Notes: a model not told the origin generated them from the letters alone. DNA of 20,756 nucleotides from JAQBFJ01 sp032123435 (GCA_032123435.1 JAQBFJ010000202.1:1-20756), one strand, 5' to 3'; numbered from the stretch's first letter, positions 1 to 8,153 are shown. Numbers and translations are program-made.

Positions 1-1599
1 GTAACCGAACTCGCCAATCACAATCGGTTTCGCGGGGAATTGCCGGTGCAGTTTGGCCAGCACGTCTTCCATGTACTTCGTCGCTTCCGGAAGTCCGGCG
101 GCAAGTGTTGCCTCGGTGTGTTCAACTTGTGGCTGATGGCTCGGATAGACGTTGACGATGATGACGTCATCGAACAGGTAGAACGATTCCCATCCCTGCT
201 TCTGATGGCAATTTGACACATGTGTCCACGGACGGGAACGGTCCAGTGTTTTGCCATACCGGAGCAGTTCGCCATTTCCTTCGGCCACATCAGAACGTTC
301 TTCGGCATTCTCGTTACTGATGGACCAGAAGATAATCGAAGGATGATGATTATCCCGCTGTACCATCTTGCGCAGTGTCCGCCTAGCGTTGTCGAGGATC
401 AGGGGAGCATCTTCCGGTTTGAGCTCGAATCCGCCATTTGGGTCGGGATGATCCACGTGGCCCCACTCGTTCATGGCGTTTTCGGCTAGTACCAGAAGTC
501 CCAGTTCATCGCACAGATCCAGCTCGCCGGGATGATGCGGATAATGGCAGAACCGCACATAGTTGCAACCTGTCTGTTTCATGGCTGTGAAATCTTCGCG
601 TGCCTGCGCAAGGTCTACGGCCATTCCTGTCTTTGGTGAATCTTCATGCCTATTGAAGCCACACAGGAAGAGAGGCTTGCCGTTCAGAAAAATTTTTGTG
701 TCCTTTACTTCCACCCGGCGGAAGCCGATACGTCTTGTCAGAGAGTCTAAAGGTTTGCCGTCACTCAGCACAACGATCTGTGCGGTGTAGAGGGTTGGTT
801 CATCCGGCGACCAGTTTTTCACGCCGGACACTGTTCCCTCGACGGTCAGTTCACCGGTTTGTCCCTGTGCGACAGCAAGAGCGCGTGATTGAAGCACCGC
901 CAGTTCTTTCTGATCCGCATCGAGAATACGGATACGGATGTTCACCGTTTTGGCGGCGGCAGTGTCGTTGGCGACTGTGCCGTGAAAGCGGAAATATCCG
1001 CCTTCCGGCGCCGGTTCGGCTTCCACGAATGTGTCCTGCAGATGAAGAGGACTTGTGGCAACCAGCGAAGCTTCGCGCAGAAATCCACCCTGACCATGCC
1101 AGCCTTCGAAGAGCGGGAACTGGCCGCGAGTGCGCAGATTGTCCACGCGCACGGTGATCTTGTTTTCAGCCCCGATCTTGACAGCATCATTGATCGGAAG
1201 TGTGAAAGGCAGGAAAGCGTCGTGGTTTTCGCCGACGGGCTTCCCGTTCACCCAAACTTTGGCGTTGTAGTTGATGCCTTCGAAGCTCAGCACAACGCGC
1301 TTTCCACGGAATGATTCGGGAACGTAGACAAGTTTGCTGAACCAGCCGACACCGGCATAGCGCTCCAAGCCCGATTCGCAATTGTCAAACGCAATAGGGA
1401 CATTTACTTCTTGCCATGACTTTGTGTCTTGCTGATCAGAAAACCATCCGGCGGATTCGCCTTCATTCTCGCGATCCGCCTGAAAACTCCAGTTTCCGGA
1501 GAGGTTGATCGGTATCCGGTTAAACAGCTCATGCTCGGGCAGCATATGCGAACGGTGCTTTTCAAAATGCCCGGCAATTGGCTTATCATTAATAGTCAT
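1..1599 (-). CDS. GH2-family beta-glycosidase (beta-galactosidase/glucuronidase type), C-terminus cut by window edge
   Basis: I translated this frame from the ATG at 1599 and it stays open for 533 codons to the left edge. Family GH2 retaining beta-glycosidases remove terminal beta-linked sugars. Visible layout: N-terminal jelly-roll sugar-binding domain (about residues 30-185, with VWVNGKPVG at 115-123), Ig-like domain (about 190-298), then the TIM barrel from about 300 with FNRHEDSP at 315-322. The acid/base Glu is E430 in FWSISNE and the nucleophile is E530 in VIGEFG, three residues before the edge, so the catalytic pair is complete. There is no signal peptide, which suggests cytoplasmic action. 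It is the last visible gene of the AGE-LacI-paralogue operon. Its ATG shares one base with the upstream TAA (TAATG), so translation is probably coupled; the Shine-Dalgarno is weak. Substrate specificity cannot be read from the sequence. Confidence 0.93.
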   Translation of the reverse strand, partial: MTINDKPIAGHFEKHRSHMLPEHELFNRIPINLSGNWSFQADRENEGESAGWFSDQQDTKSWQEVNVPIAFDNCESGLERYAGVGWFSKLVYVPESFRGKRVVLSFEGINYNAKVWVNGKPVGENHDAFLPFTLPINDAVKIGAENKITVRVDNLRTRGQFPLFEGWHGQGGFLREASLVATSPLHLQDTFVEAEPAPEGGYFRFHGTVANDTAAAKTVNIRIRILDADQKELAVLQSRALAVAQGQTGELTVEGTVSGVKNWSPDEPTLYTAQIVVLSDGKPLDSLTRRIGFRRVEVKDTKIFLNGKPLFLCGFNRHEDSPKTGMAVDLAQAREDFTAMKQTGCNYVRFCHYPHHPGELDLCDELGLLVLAENAMNEWGHVDHPDPNGGFELKPEDAPLILDNARRTLRKMVQRDNHHPSIIFWSISNENAEERSDVAEGNGELLRYGKTLDRSRPWTHVSNCHQKQGWESFYLFDDVIIVNVYPSHQPQVEHTEATLAAGLPEATKYMEDVLAKLHRQFPAKPIVIGEFGY

Positions 1600-3650
1600 T
1601 ATTTTCCCAAGCCCATTTCTGAAATTAATTTCTTTGCATTACGGCTTATATGGCTTTTCGCCGTCAGATCCCAGAGAGACGTATTCATCTCTCGCAATGC
1701 GAGTGTCGCCGTGATCCAACTGTGAGTCCAGCCGATCTCGTTGGACCATACGCCCCAGCCCCAATCGCCGTCGGAGGCCCAATAGTCCCATTTCTTGTAA
1801 TCGAATCCACGATACCATGTGCCGTCGAGTTCGGGATGAGTTTCGCTTTGGGTCTGGGTACGGATGAAGAAGTCGGCCATTTTCGCCGCCGATCGGGCGT
1901 ACCGCTCGTCACCGGTCGCGGCGGCGGCCTCGTGCATGCCGATGAACGCGAAGTTGATGCTGTAGAGTGCGTCTGTTGCCGGATCGCCGGCCTGGTGCGT
2001 TATGGCGCACTCACCTGTGCCGTAGCCATCGTTTGCGGCGACGATCGATCCGGGAATTTGCGGAATCGCCCCGCTGGCGTCCTGGATGTCAATGACGTAG
2101 CCGGCGATCGTGTCCAGCCATTGACGGTGTTCAGGGGTGTCGTCAGCGCGGACCAGCCACGCCAGCGGCAGGAGCATCCGGCAGCGCTCTTGCTCGACAC
2201 GGTTCGCTTCGAGCCGCCAATCGGGATACGCGGCCATCATCATTCTCAGGCCCGTGTGCGCCCGCTCCAGGAGCGGCTCGTATTTCGTCTTGTCGTACAG
2301 CCACAGGTAGGCGATCCACAGCCACGACTCCATGTGTGGGCAGTAATCCACCATGTCCGAATTGAAGTAGTGCTGCCATCCATTTTTCTTTAAATCGGCA
2401 TCGGTGATCATGCAGGGACGAAACCCCTTTATGCCCGTGGTGCGGGAGTTGGCAAGGATGCCGCGAACGATCGGCTCGTCCCAGCGATCCGACGCCAGAA
2501 GAGACCGCGAGGCAATCGCGCTGAGCAGCGCCCGGGCGTTGTCATCGCCCCAGTACCCGCCGGCTGTGTCTTCCGTGTGGTAGGCAAGCAGGCCATAGGA
2601 CGGGCTGGCCGGGTCGGCGCGGCCCTGGCCGGAGCAGATGATGGAATTGAAAAAGACCAAGTCGTTCAGCGTTTGTGCCGTGGCCCCGTACTCCGGCTTC
2701 TTCAATGCGGCCACGCCGCAAGCCAGCCCCATGGCAGACTCGAGATTGCAGTCGGCGCGGGCCATTCGGCTGACCGCCTGGCTGCCGTCGGTGAAAATGC
2801 GCTTGGAGACATAACACTCGCCGATGCCATGGGCGCCGTCGCCCATGGGCCAGTCGGGCGAAATGGGATCGAGCCCCGTGCCCTTCGGCCACGAAGGATG
2901 GATGAAGAGTCGCGACTTGCCGTAATAATCGACACCGCGCTGCACTGCGGCGGCGAGCGCGTCGGGCGGCAGTGAGTCGCCTCGCTCGTAGAGCGGCCTG
3001 ACGGTGCGGGTCCATTTCAGCATTGGCGCCGGCGTGCCCGGCTGTAGCCAGCCGAGAATCATCTTCCATACAGGCGGCCAGGTTTCGTAAGGGGCGTAAC
3101 GTGCGGTCACGAATTGAGAAAGCTTCGTGGTGGAAACGAGCAGATTTCCCCTGGGATGCTCGAACAAGATCGGCGCCGCCGGCGACGGCAAGCCGTATGC
3201 GGCGGAGTCGTAACCCTCGACACGACCTAAGACCAGATGCGGGTTGTCTGCCTTTGCCGCCAAGTAGTGGCAATCGTGTATCATCATGATCCGCCCCTTG
3301 GGCAATTCCGGGCCAAAAGCGTCTGTGGCGACAATCGTCCGATCGATGATCGCGCCATACTCCCCGGTCTTCAGGAAGGTGATCGCACCAAGTTCCAGGT
3401 CCGGCAGGCTTGAAGGGTATTCCACGTAGAGTCTCAGCTTCTTCTGTGCCGCCATTTCGAAAATCGCGGCATCGAGCGGCGTGGTCGTTTCCGGATAGCC
3501 GTCCGCTAGGATCATGATGCCGTCGCCGGTTCCAGCGGCATCAACGGCTTCTTTTGACCTGTTGAATCTTTCGACTTCAATTTTGTTTTCAGACAAAACC
3601 CGGAACAGATCATTGTTTTGATTACAGCATAGTATCAATTTGCTTTTCAT
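1599..3650 (-). CDS. Two-domain GATase-like / alpha-toroid protein, paralogue B (683 aa), unknown function
   Basis: I do not recognise a named family. Residues 1 to about 215 look like an alpha/beta domain of the class-I-glutamine-amidotransferase/ThuA type fused to many bacterial glycosidases (MILADGYPETT at 46-56, KKLRLYVEYPS at 70-80, LLVSTTKLSQFVTARYAP at 170-187). Residues from about 225 to the end look like an alpha/alpha-toroid (six-hairpin) domain with GYWGDDNAR at 365-373, FAFIGMHEAA and a Trp-rich segment near the C-terminus. It is a divergent copy of the next gene upstream (3660-5753), with matching order of motifs. An AGGGA Shine-Dalgarno overlaps the upstream stop and supports this start. 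There is no signal peptide. Composition is odd: sampled 60-base blocks of the core are 70-77% GC, while the first ~100 and last ~80 bases are about 32-43%. It is probably a sugar-active enzyme or binding protein, by inference from fold and operon only. Confidence 0.85.
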   Translation of the reverse strand: MKSKLILCCNQNNDLFRVLSENKIEVERFNRSKEAVDAAGTGDGIMILADGYPETTTPLDAAIFEMAAQKKLRLYVEYPSSLPDLELGAITFLKTGEYGAIIDRTIVATDAFGPELPKGRIMMIHDCHYLAAKADNPHLVLGRVEGYDSAAYGLPSPAAPILFEHPRGNLLVSTTKLSQFVTARYAPYETWPPVWKMILGWLQPGTPAPMLKWTRTVRPLYERGDSLPPDALAAAVQRGVDYYGKSRLFIHPSWPKGTGLDPISPDWPMGDGAHGIGECYVSKRIFTDGSQAVSRMARADCNLESAMGLACGVAALKKPEYGATAQTLNDLVFFNSIICSGQGRADPASPSYGLLAYHTEDTAGGYWGDDNARALLSAIASRSLLASDRWDEPIVRGILANSRTTGIKGFRPCMITDADLKKNGWQHYFNSDMVDYCPHMESWLWIAYLWLYDKTKYEPLLERAHTGLRMMMAAYPDWRLEANRVEQERCRMLLPLAWLVRADDTPEHRQWLDTIAGYVIDIQDASGAIPQIPGSIVAANDGYGTGECAITHQAGDPATDALYSINFAFIGMHEAAAATGDERYARSAAKMADFFIRTQTQSETHPELDGTWYRGFDYKKWDYWASDGDWGWGVWSNEIGWTHSWITATLALREMNTSLWDLTAKSHISRNAKKLISEMGLGK
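1609..1688. repeat. Near-identical 3'-end repeat, copy in paralogue B
   Basis: These 80 bases match 3670-3749 with 7 mismatches (91%), with no gaps. They encode the last ~26 residues before the final two codons. Identity includes most third codon positions and falls off upstream of this stretch, although the proteins remain homologous. Confidence 0.85.
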
Positions 3651-3659
3651 TAATAGTCC

Positions 3660-5753
3660 CTATTGTTTCAAGCCCATTTCTGAGATTAATTTCTTTGCAT
3701 GACGGCTTATATGGCTCTTGGCCGTCAGATCCCAGAGGGATGTTTTCATGCACCGCATTGCCAGCACGGAGGTGATCCACGCCTGGGTCCAGCCGGACTC
3801 AATGGCCCAGGCACCCCAGCCGGCGTCGGCGTTGGCGCCCCAGGCTTCCCAGCGCTTGAAATCAAAGGCACGGAACCAGCCGCCATCCAGTGAAGGCTGC
3901 ACGTCGGAGCGAACCTGAATCCGGCAGAAGAATTCCGCCAGTTTGTCCTCCATTTTTCGAATTGCTGGATCACCGGTGACGTATGCGGCTTCATGCAGAC
4001 CGATGAAGGCGAAGTTAGCCGTGTAAAGCATGTCGCTGACCGGATCTCCATTCTTCTGGATCAGCGATGCTTCATCGGTACCATAAGCTTCATTCGATTT
4101 GGGAGGCGGATAGACTCCTTTACCCGGAAGACCCAGTTCTTCACGAATCGCGCCACATGGATCCTGGAGTTTCTGTAGTCCTTCTACGGCCTCCATAAGC
4201 CACTGTCTGTGTTGCCGTGTGTTTTTGACTCTGACGAGCCACGCAAGCGGGAGGATGATGCGAGCTTTTTCTTGCGCCAGTCCGTTCATCCAACGCCAGC
4301 CATCGGTGTAGGTTTCCATCGTCATGCGCAGGGCATTTTGGGCCCGTTCGTAAAACAACGCATAGCCGGTGCGTTCATAGGCCCACAGGTAACAGGCCCA
4401 GAGATATGCCTGCATATGAGGGGAATAACTGACGGTCTTACGATTGAAATAGGTTTGCCATGTCGTTTTCGACAGTTCGGGCATATCCAGCCGATCCTCA
4501 CGGAATCCGAGTTTGCCTGTGGTGCGCAGGTTGGCAAACAGACAGCGCAGCATTGGTTCATCCCAATGGGATTCCTTAAGCAAAGCCGCGGCCGCCATTG
4601 TGCCCAACAGCAAACGGGCATTGTCGTCACCATAGTTTGCCGCGTACCAAGCGGGCGAATCAATGCCCCATGCAATCAGCCCATAGGCGGAGTGTTTGGG
4701 ATTGTTCCGTTCTTTCCGGCAGGCATCGGACTTGAAATACCAGAAATCAAGCAAATTTTGGGCAATCCCGGCCTTGTCATGATCTTGAAACAGCCTGCCG
4801 CCAAAGGCCAGCGCCATGGCTGATTCCCCTGTGCAATCGCCGCGGCGGGCAACGCTCAGCAACTGGCTTCCGTCAGGCTGAATAATAGAAAGCGGCGCCT
4901 CCATGATTCCCATTGACCCATCGCCAATCCGGGCGCCTGGCGGCGGAGTTGGAATCTTGCCGAGATCGCTGTAGGATGTTGTTGTCTTCATGGACAACCT
5001 GACTTCGGCAAGACGCGATGGATGCAATAACAGTTTGGAGCGAAGAAACCACTCCGTGCCGCGTTCCACTGCAGCCCTTTCCACATCCTGCGGCAAGCAC
5101 TGTTTCGGCCCATAGGAAGGTTTTACCATAGGTGTCCAATGAAGTTTTGGTATGGAATTTGCCGGCAACAGCCAGCACAGAATGCGGTGCCAGAGCGTCT
5201 GCCAGGCATCCTGCGGCGCGTAGCGGCCGGTGAGAAAACGACTGAGCTGGCCTGTGGCGACCAGCAGTTCTCCGGGTCTCGGTTCAAACAGGATGGGGAA
5301 TGTCTCTTTCGGCAAGCCGAACACCGCCGTGTCGAACCCCGCCACGCGCGCCGCCACCACATGGGGACGAGTGGCGGAGACAGGCGTGAAATACAGTCCG
5401 CTGATGGAAAGGATTCGCATCGGCGACAGCGACCGGCCGAAGAAATCCGTTGCTATCACAGCGCGTTCGACGTCGGCTTTGCGCGGTTTTCCAAACTTTA
5501 ATCCAGGCAGGCGGGACGGATATTCTATATAGAGTCGCAGTTTTTTCTTCTTTGCGAGCTTCAGTAATAATGACGATATCTTTGTTGTTTTTTCCGGGTA
5601 ACCATCTGCCAGAACCAAGACGCCATCTTTATCATTTGCTTTTTGAACGGCTTCCTTGACTGTACCGTATCGGTCGCACGGAATGTTGTTCTCCCGGAGG
5701 ACATTCAACAGATCGTTCTTCAGTGTACAGCATACTTTCAGCCTGCCTTTCAT
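3660..5753 (-). CDS. Two-domain GATase-like / alpha-toroid protein, paralogue A (697 aa), unknown function
   Basis: Same architecture as the 683-aa neighbour downstream. An N-terminal alpha/beta domain (VLVLADGYPEKTT at 45-57, KKKLRLYIEYPSRLPGLKFG at 69-88, LLVATGQLSRFLTGRYAP at 163-180) leads into an alpha/alpha-toroid domain with RRGDCTGESAMALAFGG at 303-319 and YGDDNARLLLG at 374-384. Both copies end in nearly the same 29 residues (25 identical), including SLWDLTAKSHIS and AKKLISEMGL. The TAA of the LacI gene is followed at once by GGAGC, giving a strong TAAGGAG ribosome site for the ATG at 5753. Composition matches the operon (about 48% GC in a sampled block), unlike the paralogue. No signal peptide or membrane segment is visible. 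Toroid folds occur in glycosidases, lyases and epimerases, so an enzyme acting on a sugar is likely. The acid residues that would do catalysis cannot be assigned from one sequence pair. Confidence 0.86.
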   Translation of the reverse strand: MKGRLKVCCTLKNDLLNVLRENNIPCDRYGTVKEAVQKANDKDGVLVLADGYPEKTTKISSLLLKLAKKKKLRLYIEYPSRLPGLKFGKPRKADVERAVIATDFFGRSLSPMRILSISGLYFTPVSATRPHVVAARVAGFDTAVFGLPKETFPILFEPRPGELLVATGQLSRFLTGRYAPQDAWQTLWHRILCWLLPANSIPKLHWTPMVKPSYGPKQCLPQDVERAAVERGTEWFLRSKLLLHPSRLAEVRLSMKTTTSYSDLGKIPTPPPGARIGDGSMGIMEAPLSIIQPDGSQLLSVARRGDCTGESAMALAFGGRLFQDHDKAGIAQNLLDFWYFKSDACRKERNNPKHSAYGLIAWGIDSPAWYAANYGDDNARLLLGTMAAAALLKESHWDEPMLRCLFANLRTTGKLGFREDRLDMPELSKTTWQTYFNRKTVSYSPHMQAYLWACYLWAYERTGYALFYERAQNALRMTMETYTDGWRWMNGLAQEKARIILPLAWLVRVKNTRQHRQWLMEAVEGLQKLQDPCGAIREELGLPGKGVYPPPKSNEAYGTDEASLIQKNGDPVSDMLYTANFAFIGLHEAAYVTGDPAIRKMEDKLAEFFCRIQVRSDVQPSLDGGWFRAFDFKRWEAWGANADAGWGAWAIESGWTQAWITSVLAMRCMKTSLWDLTAKSHISRHAKKLISEMGLKQ
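3670..3749. repeat. Near-identical 3'-end repeat, copy in paralogue A
   Basis: Partner of the repeat at 1609-1688 and in the same orientation, 91% identical over 80 bases. It covers the conserved C-terminal tail of the 697-aa protein. It could mark gene conversion or a recombination point between the tandem copies. Confidence 0.85.
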
Positions 5754-5761
5754 TAAGCTCC

Positions 5762-6724
5762 TTATTTTAAGGTTGTTGTACTTTTACGTATTATGAGTTC
5801 TGGCGTCACAAGTCGGCTTTTGACATTTTCGCCGTTCATTCGTTTCAAGAGAAGCTCCATCGCGAGTCGGCCAATTTCGCGTTGAGGCTGTTTGATCGTC
5901 GTCAGACTGAACTCCGGCAGTGACGCGATCCAGATATCGTCGAAACCTGTTATTGACAGGTCATGCGGAATACGAAGTCCTGTTTTCTCAGCCGCGTGCT
6001 TGACGCGGATCGCGTCGATATCCGAGAAAGCGACAACCGCGGTCGGGCGCTTATTGGATTTTAAAAGAGAGATCAGATCCTTTTCCGTTGCGCATAGCCG
6101 CGGTGATTCGATCTTTTTCTGTTTGGCGGCTTCGACGCAACCGTTGTACCGGCTTTGGGTTTCATCAGAGAAACAATATGTGATTCTTTTATGGCCGAGC
6201 CCGACCAGATGCTCAATTGCCAGTTTTCCTCCCAGATGATTATCGGTTACAACAGCGGGGATTGTCTTATCGAAACTGATGTTGGAGCAAACGACAATAG
6301 GAGTTTTGCCTTTATTCATTTCCAGCAGGCTCTTAACAGATTTCGGATGCCAGTGGGAAACAATGAGACCGTCGATTGATTTTCCATTGAACAAACGAAG
6401 AAGTCTTGTCTCATGTTCTTGTGAACCGTCGGTTATTCCTACGAGCAGGCCATATCCTTTATCGGTGGCAATTTCGCCGATGCCCTGGACAATTTCGTTA
6501 AAGAACGACGAACTGACGTCGGAGAGAATATAACCTATCAAATGGCTTTTCGATGATTGCAGCGCGCGTCCAAGATTGCTGGGAAAGTAGTTCATCTGTT
6601 TGGCTATTTTCACAACCTTTTCTTTTGTGGTTTTGGCGATACGCGGGTCGTCTTTAAGAGAAAGGCTTACCGTAGCGGTAGAAACATTTGCCTTTTTTGC
6701 CACATCTTTTATTGTCACTGCCAT
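5762..6724 (-). CDS. LacI-family transcriptional regulator
   Basis: Sugar-responsive repressor of the LacI/GalR family, about 320 aa, the usual length. The N-terminal helix-turn-helix reads TIKDVAKKANVSTATVSLSL, followed by the hinge region and a periplasmic-binding-protein-like effector domain (LIGYILSDVSSSFFNEIVQG, later DLSITGFDDI). The frame opens at an earlier ATG (6739) inside the preceding gene. I prefer the ATG at 6724 because the protein then begins MAVTIKDVAKK, as most family members do. This ATG also lies 4 bases after the upstream TGA, with GAAGGG about 8 bases before it. The gene sits inside the operon between the epimerase and the paralogues, so it probably regulates its own transcription. 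A perfect palindrome at 8082-8097 upstream of the operon is the likely operator. The effector is unknown. Confidence 0.95.
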   Translation of the reverse strand: MAVTIKDVAKKANVSTATVSLSLKDDPRIAKTTKEKVVKIAKQMNYFPSNLGRALQSSKSHLIGYILSDVSSSFFNEIVQGIGEIATDKGYGLLVGITDGSQEHETRLLRLFNGKSIDGLIVSHWHPKSVKSLLEMNKGKTPIVVCSNISFDKTIPAVVTDNHLGGKLAIEHLVGLGHKRITYCFSDETQSRYNGCVEAAKQKKIESPRLCATEKDLISLLKSNKRPTAVVAFSDIDAIRVKHAAEKTGLRIPHDLSITGFDDIWIASLPEFSLTTIKQPQREIGRLAMELLLKRMNGENVKSRLVTPELIIRKSTTTLK

Positions 6725-6728
6725 GTAA

Positions 6729-7910
6729 TCACCCTTCATTTCCGTTCAACTTTTCAAACTCCCGCATGCACAGGAACAGACCTCTTGGAACGTGGAAACA
6801 TCCTTTCCATTTTCCACCTTTAAGAGGCATCAGCACTTCGCCGCGGCGGTTGAGGTATCCATACCATTCACCATGGCGCCGGTCAGGAAAATGTTTCCAT
6901 GTATAATCGTGGACTTTCTTGTACCATTTCCAGCATTCCTTATTGCCGGTGATGCGATAGCCCATGGCCAGAGCGACAAGCGCTTCGATATGTACCCACC
7001 AGAGTTTCTGGTCCCACTCAAGCTGTTGCGGAGGAGCGCCCTTTATATCGAGGAAGTAAAAGATACCTTCGTATTTCTTGTCCCATCCGAACTCAAGAGT
7101 TGAAAGGATGATATTGACTGCTTTCTCGATTGTCGTATTGTCATTGCGGCGCTCTGCAATGTCCATCAAGAACCACATGGCTTCGATTCCATGACCAGGA
7201 TTTATCACGCGTCCTTCATGGGAGTCCACAAAAGCGCCATTCGGCGCGACGTTTTCATGTAGAATCATTTTGTTCTTATCCAGAAATTTTGTGAAGACTT
7301 CATTAATGCACATATCCAGCGATTTTTTCAGAGTCTTGCGCGGCAGAATCCATTCCAGTTCCAGTGTGAGATTGGCGAGGATCATCGGCAGACTCAATGT
7401 GATCATGGGGCGTGTGCCGGGAACGGCCTTGCTGTATTTTCCTTTTGGATTCGATTTTCTTTTCAGAATATTTTGATAAGTGCGGTTCGAAATTTCCCTT
7501 GCCTCTTTATTGCCTGTTGCCAGCGAATACTGGCTGAACGCCATGGCGGCAAAGCAATCGGAAAATATATTGTAAGCCTGAACAAGCGGTTTGCCTTCGC
7601 GGTTGAGCGAGAAATACCAGTTATGATCCTTGTCCATTCCATGCTTGCGCAGGAAGTTGACGCCGTTTTTTGCGATCTTCAGCCATGAGTCGCGTTTCTC
7701 GATGCGGTTGTAGAAGGCTGAAAATGTCCAGACCTGTCTTGCCTGAAGCCAGATGAATTTATCGGTATCATAAACAGAACCGTCTCTATCCAGGCATGTG
7801 AAATATCCGCCGCGTGTTTTATCGATCGAATGCTTTTCCCAGAATGGGATCACATCGTTAAAAAGAGCCTTGCGGTATTGTTTCGCCAATTGAGCGTATG
7901 CTGGATTCAT
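6729..7910 (-). CDS. AGE-family sugar 2-epimerase (N-acylglucosamine 2-epimerase/renin-binding-protein type)
   Basis: A 393-aa protein of the N-acylglucosamine 2-epimerase superfamily, an (alpha/alpha)6 barrel that interconverts C2 epimers such as N-acetylglucosamine and N-acetylmannosamine. Landmarks: GGYFTCLDRDG at 34-44, WLQARQVWTFS at 54-64 with the conserved Arg, VINPGHGIEAMWFL at 235-248 with H240 and E243, KLWWVHIEAL at 302-311 with H307, and FHVPRG at 372-377 with H373. These segments match AGE/renin-binding proteins better than cellobiose 2-epimerases, as far as memory allows. Length is normal for the family. The start has an AAAGGA ribosome site. First gene of the operon; a strong promoter-like -35/-10 pair lies about 140 bases upstream. 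The exact substrate is not proven: related members act on mannose, glucose or disaccharides. Confidence 0.92.
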   Translation of the reverse strand: MNPAYAQLAKQYRKALFNDVIPFWEKHSIDKTRGGYFTCLDRDGSVYDTDKFIWLQARQVWTFSAFYNRIEKRDSWLKIAKNGVNFLRKHGMDKDHNWYFSLNREGKPLVQAYNIFSDCFAAMAFSQYSLATGNKEAREISNRTYQNILKRKSNPKGKYSKAVPGTRPMITLSLPMILANLTLELEWILPRKTLKKSLDMCINEVFTKFLDKNKMILHENVAPNGAFVDSHEGRVINPGHGIEAMWFLMDIAERRNDNTTIEKAVNIILSTLEFGWDKKYEGIFYFLDIKGAPPQQLEWDQKLWWVHIEALVALAMGYRITGNKECWKWYKKVHDYTWKHFPDRRHGEWYGYLNRRGEVLMPLKGGKWKGCFHVPRGLFLCMREFEKLNGNEG

Positions 7911-8047
7911 TTTATTCCTTTGTTCTAAAATACATATTCAATCATTTAAAACATGAAAGACTTTCATCACGCATCCGCCTCTGTTCATATGCCTACCTGC
8001 GACAAGACTCTCCCTGCCTTTTGCCATGAACATCATAAAACAACAGT

Positions 8048-8076
8048 ATTTCAGCAAATCGCAATTATCATGTCAA
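8048..8076 (-). promoter_or_regulatory. Sigma-70-type promoter for the epimerase operon
   Basis: On the minus strand a consensus TTGACA (8076-8071) is followed after exactly 17 bases by TGAAAT (8053-8048), with TGC directly before it as an extended -10. The likely start of transcription is near 8040, about 130 bases upstream of the epimerase ATG. Confidence 0.6.
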
Positions 8077-8081
8077 CTATA

Positions 8082-8097
8082 ATTAAAACGTTTTAAT
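8082..8097. promoter_or_regulatory. Perfect 16-bp palindrome, probable LacI-family operator
   Basis: ATTAAAACGTTTTAAT is a perfect inverted repeat with a central CG, the form expected of LacI/GalR-family operators. It lies 5 bases upstream of the TTGACA of the operon that encodes a LacI regulator. Upstream placement is less usual for simple repression and could mean activation, looping, or repression from the edge of the promoter. Confidence 0.6.
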
Positions 8098-8153
8098 AAG
8101 CCTGAACAGGGGCGACATGGCGTTCTCTGAAAAGAGTTTATGAGGCCGATCGG

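Noticed and set aside
889..1314. Plus-strand open frame of 141 codons
   Set aside because: Antisense to the GH2 gene, whose domain order and catalytic residues are intact.
1650..2393. Long open frame (247 codons) on the plus strand
   Set aside because: It lies antisense to the 683-aa gene in its most GC-rich part, where stops are rare by chance. The minus-strand protein has a clear paralogue; this frame shows no domain.
2542..3273. Second long minus-strand frame (243 codons) in another phase
   Set aside because: It overlaps the real 683-aa gene in a shifted frame and is Arg-rich, as expected of an out-of-frame reading of high-GC DNA.
1609..3749. Direct repeats as insertion-sequence ends or attachment sites
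   Set aside because: The repeated 80 bases are coding tails of paralogous genes, and no integrase or transposase is near.
4209..4823. Plus-strand open frame of 204 codons
   Set aside because: Antisense to the 697-aa paralogue; no recognisable domain and no ribosome site.
5762..6739. Longer LacI start at 6739
   Set aside because: It would add MKGDY and overlap the epimerase gene by 11 bases. The ATG at 6724 gives the family-typical N-terminus and good ribosome-site spacing.
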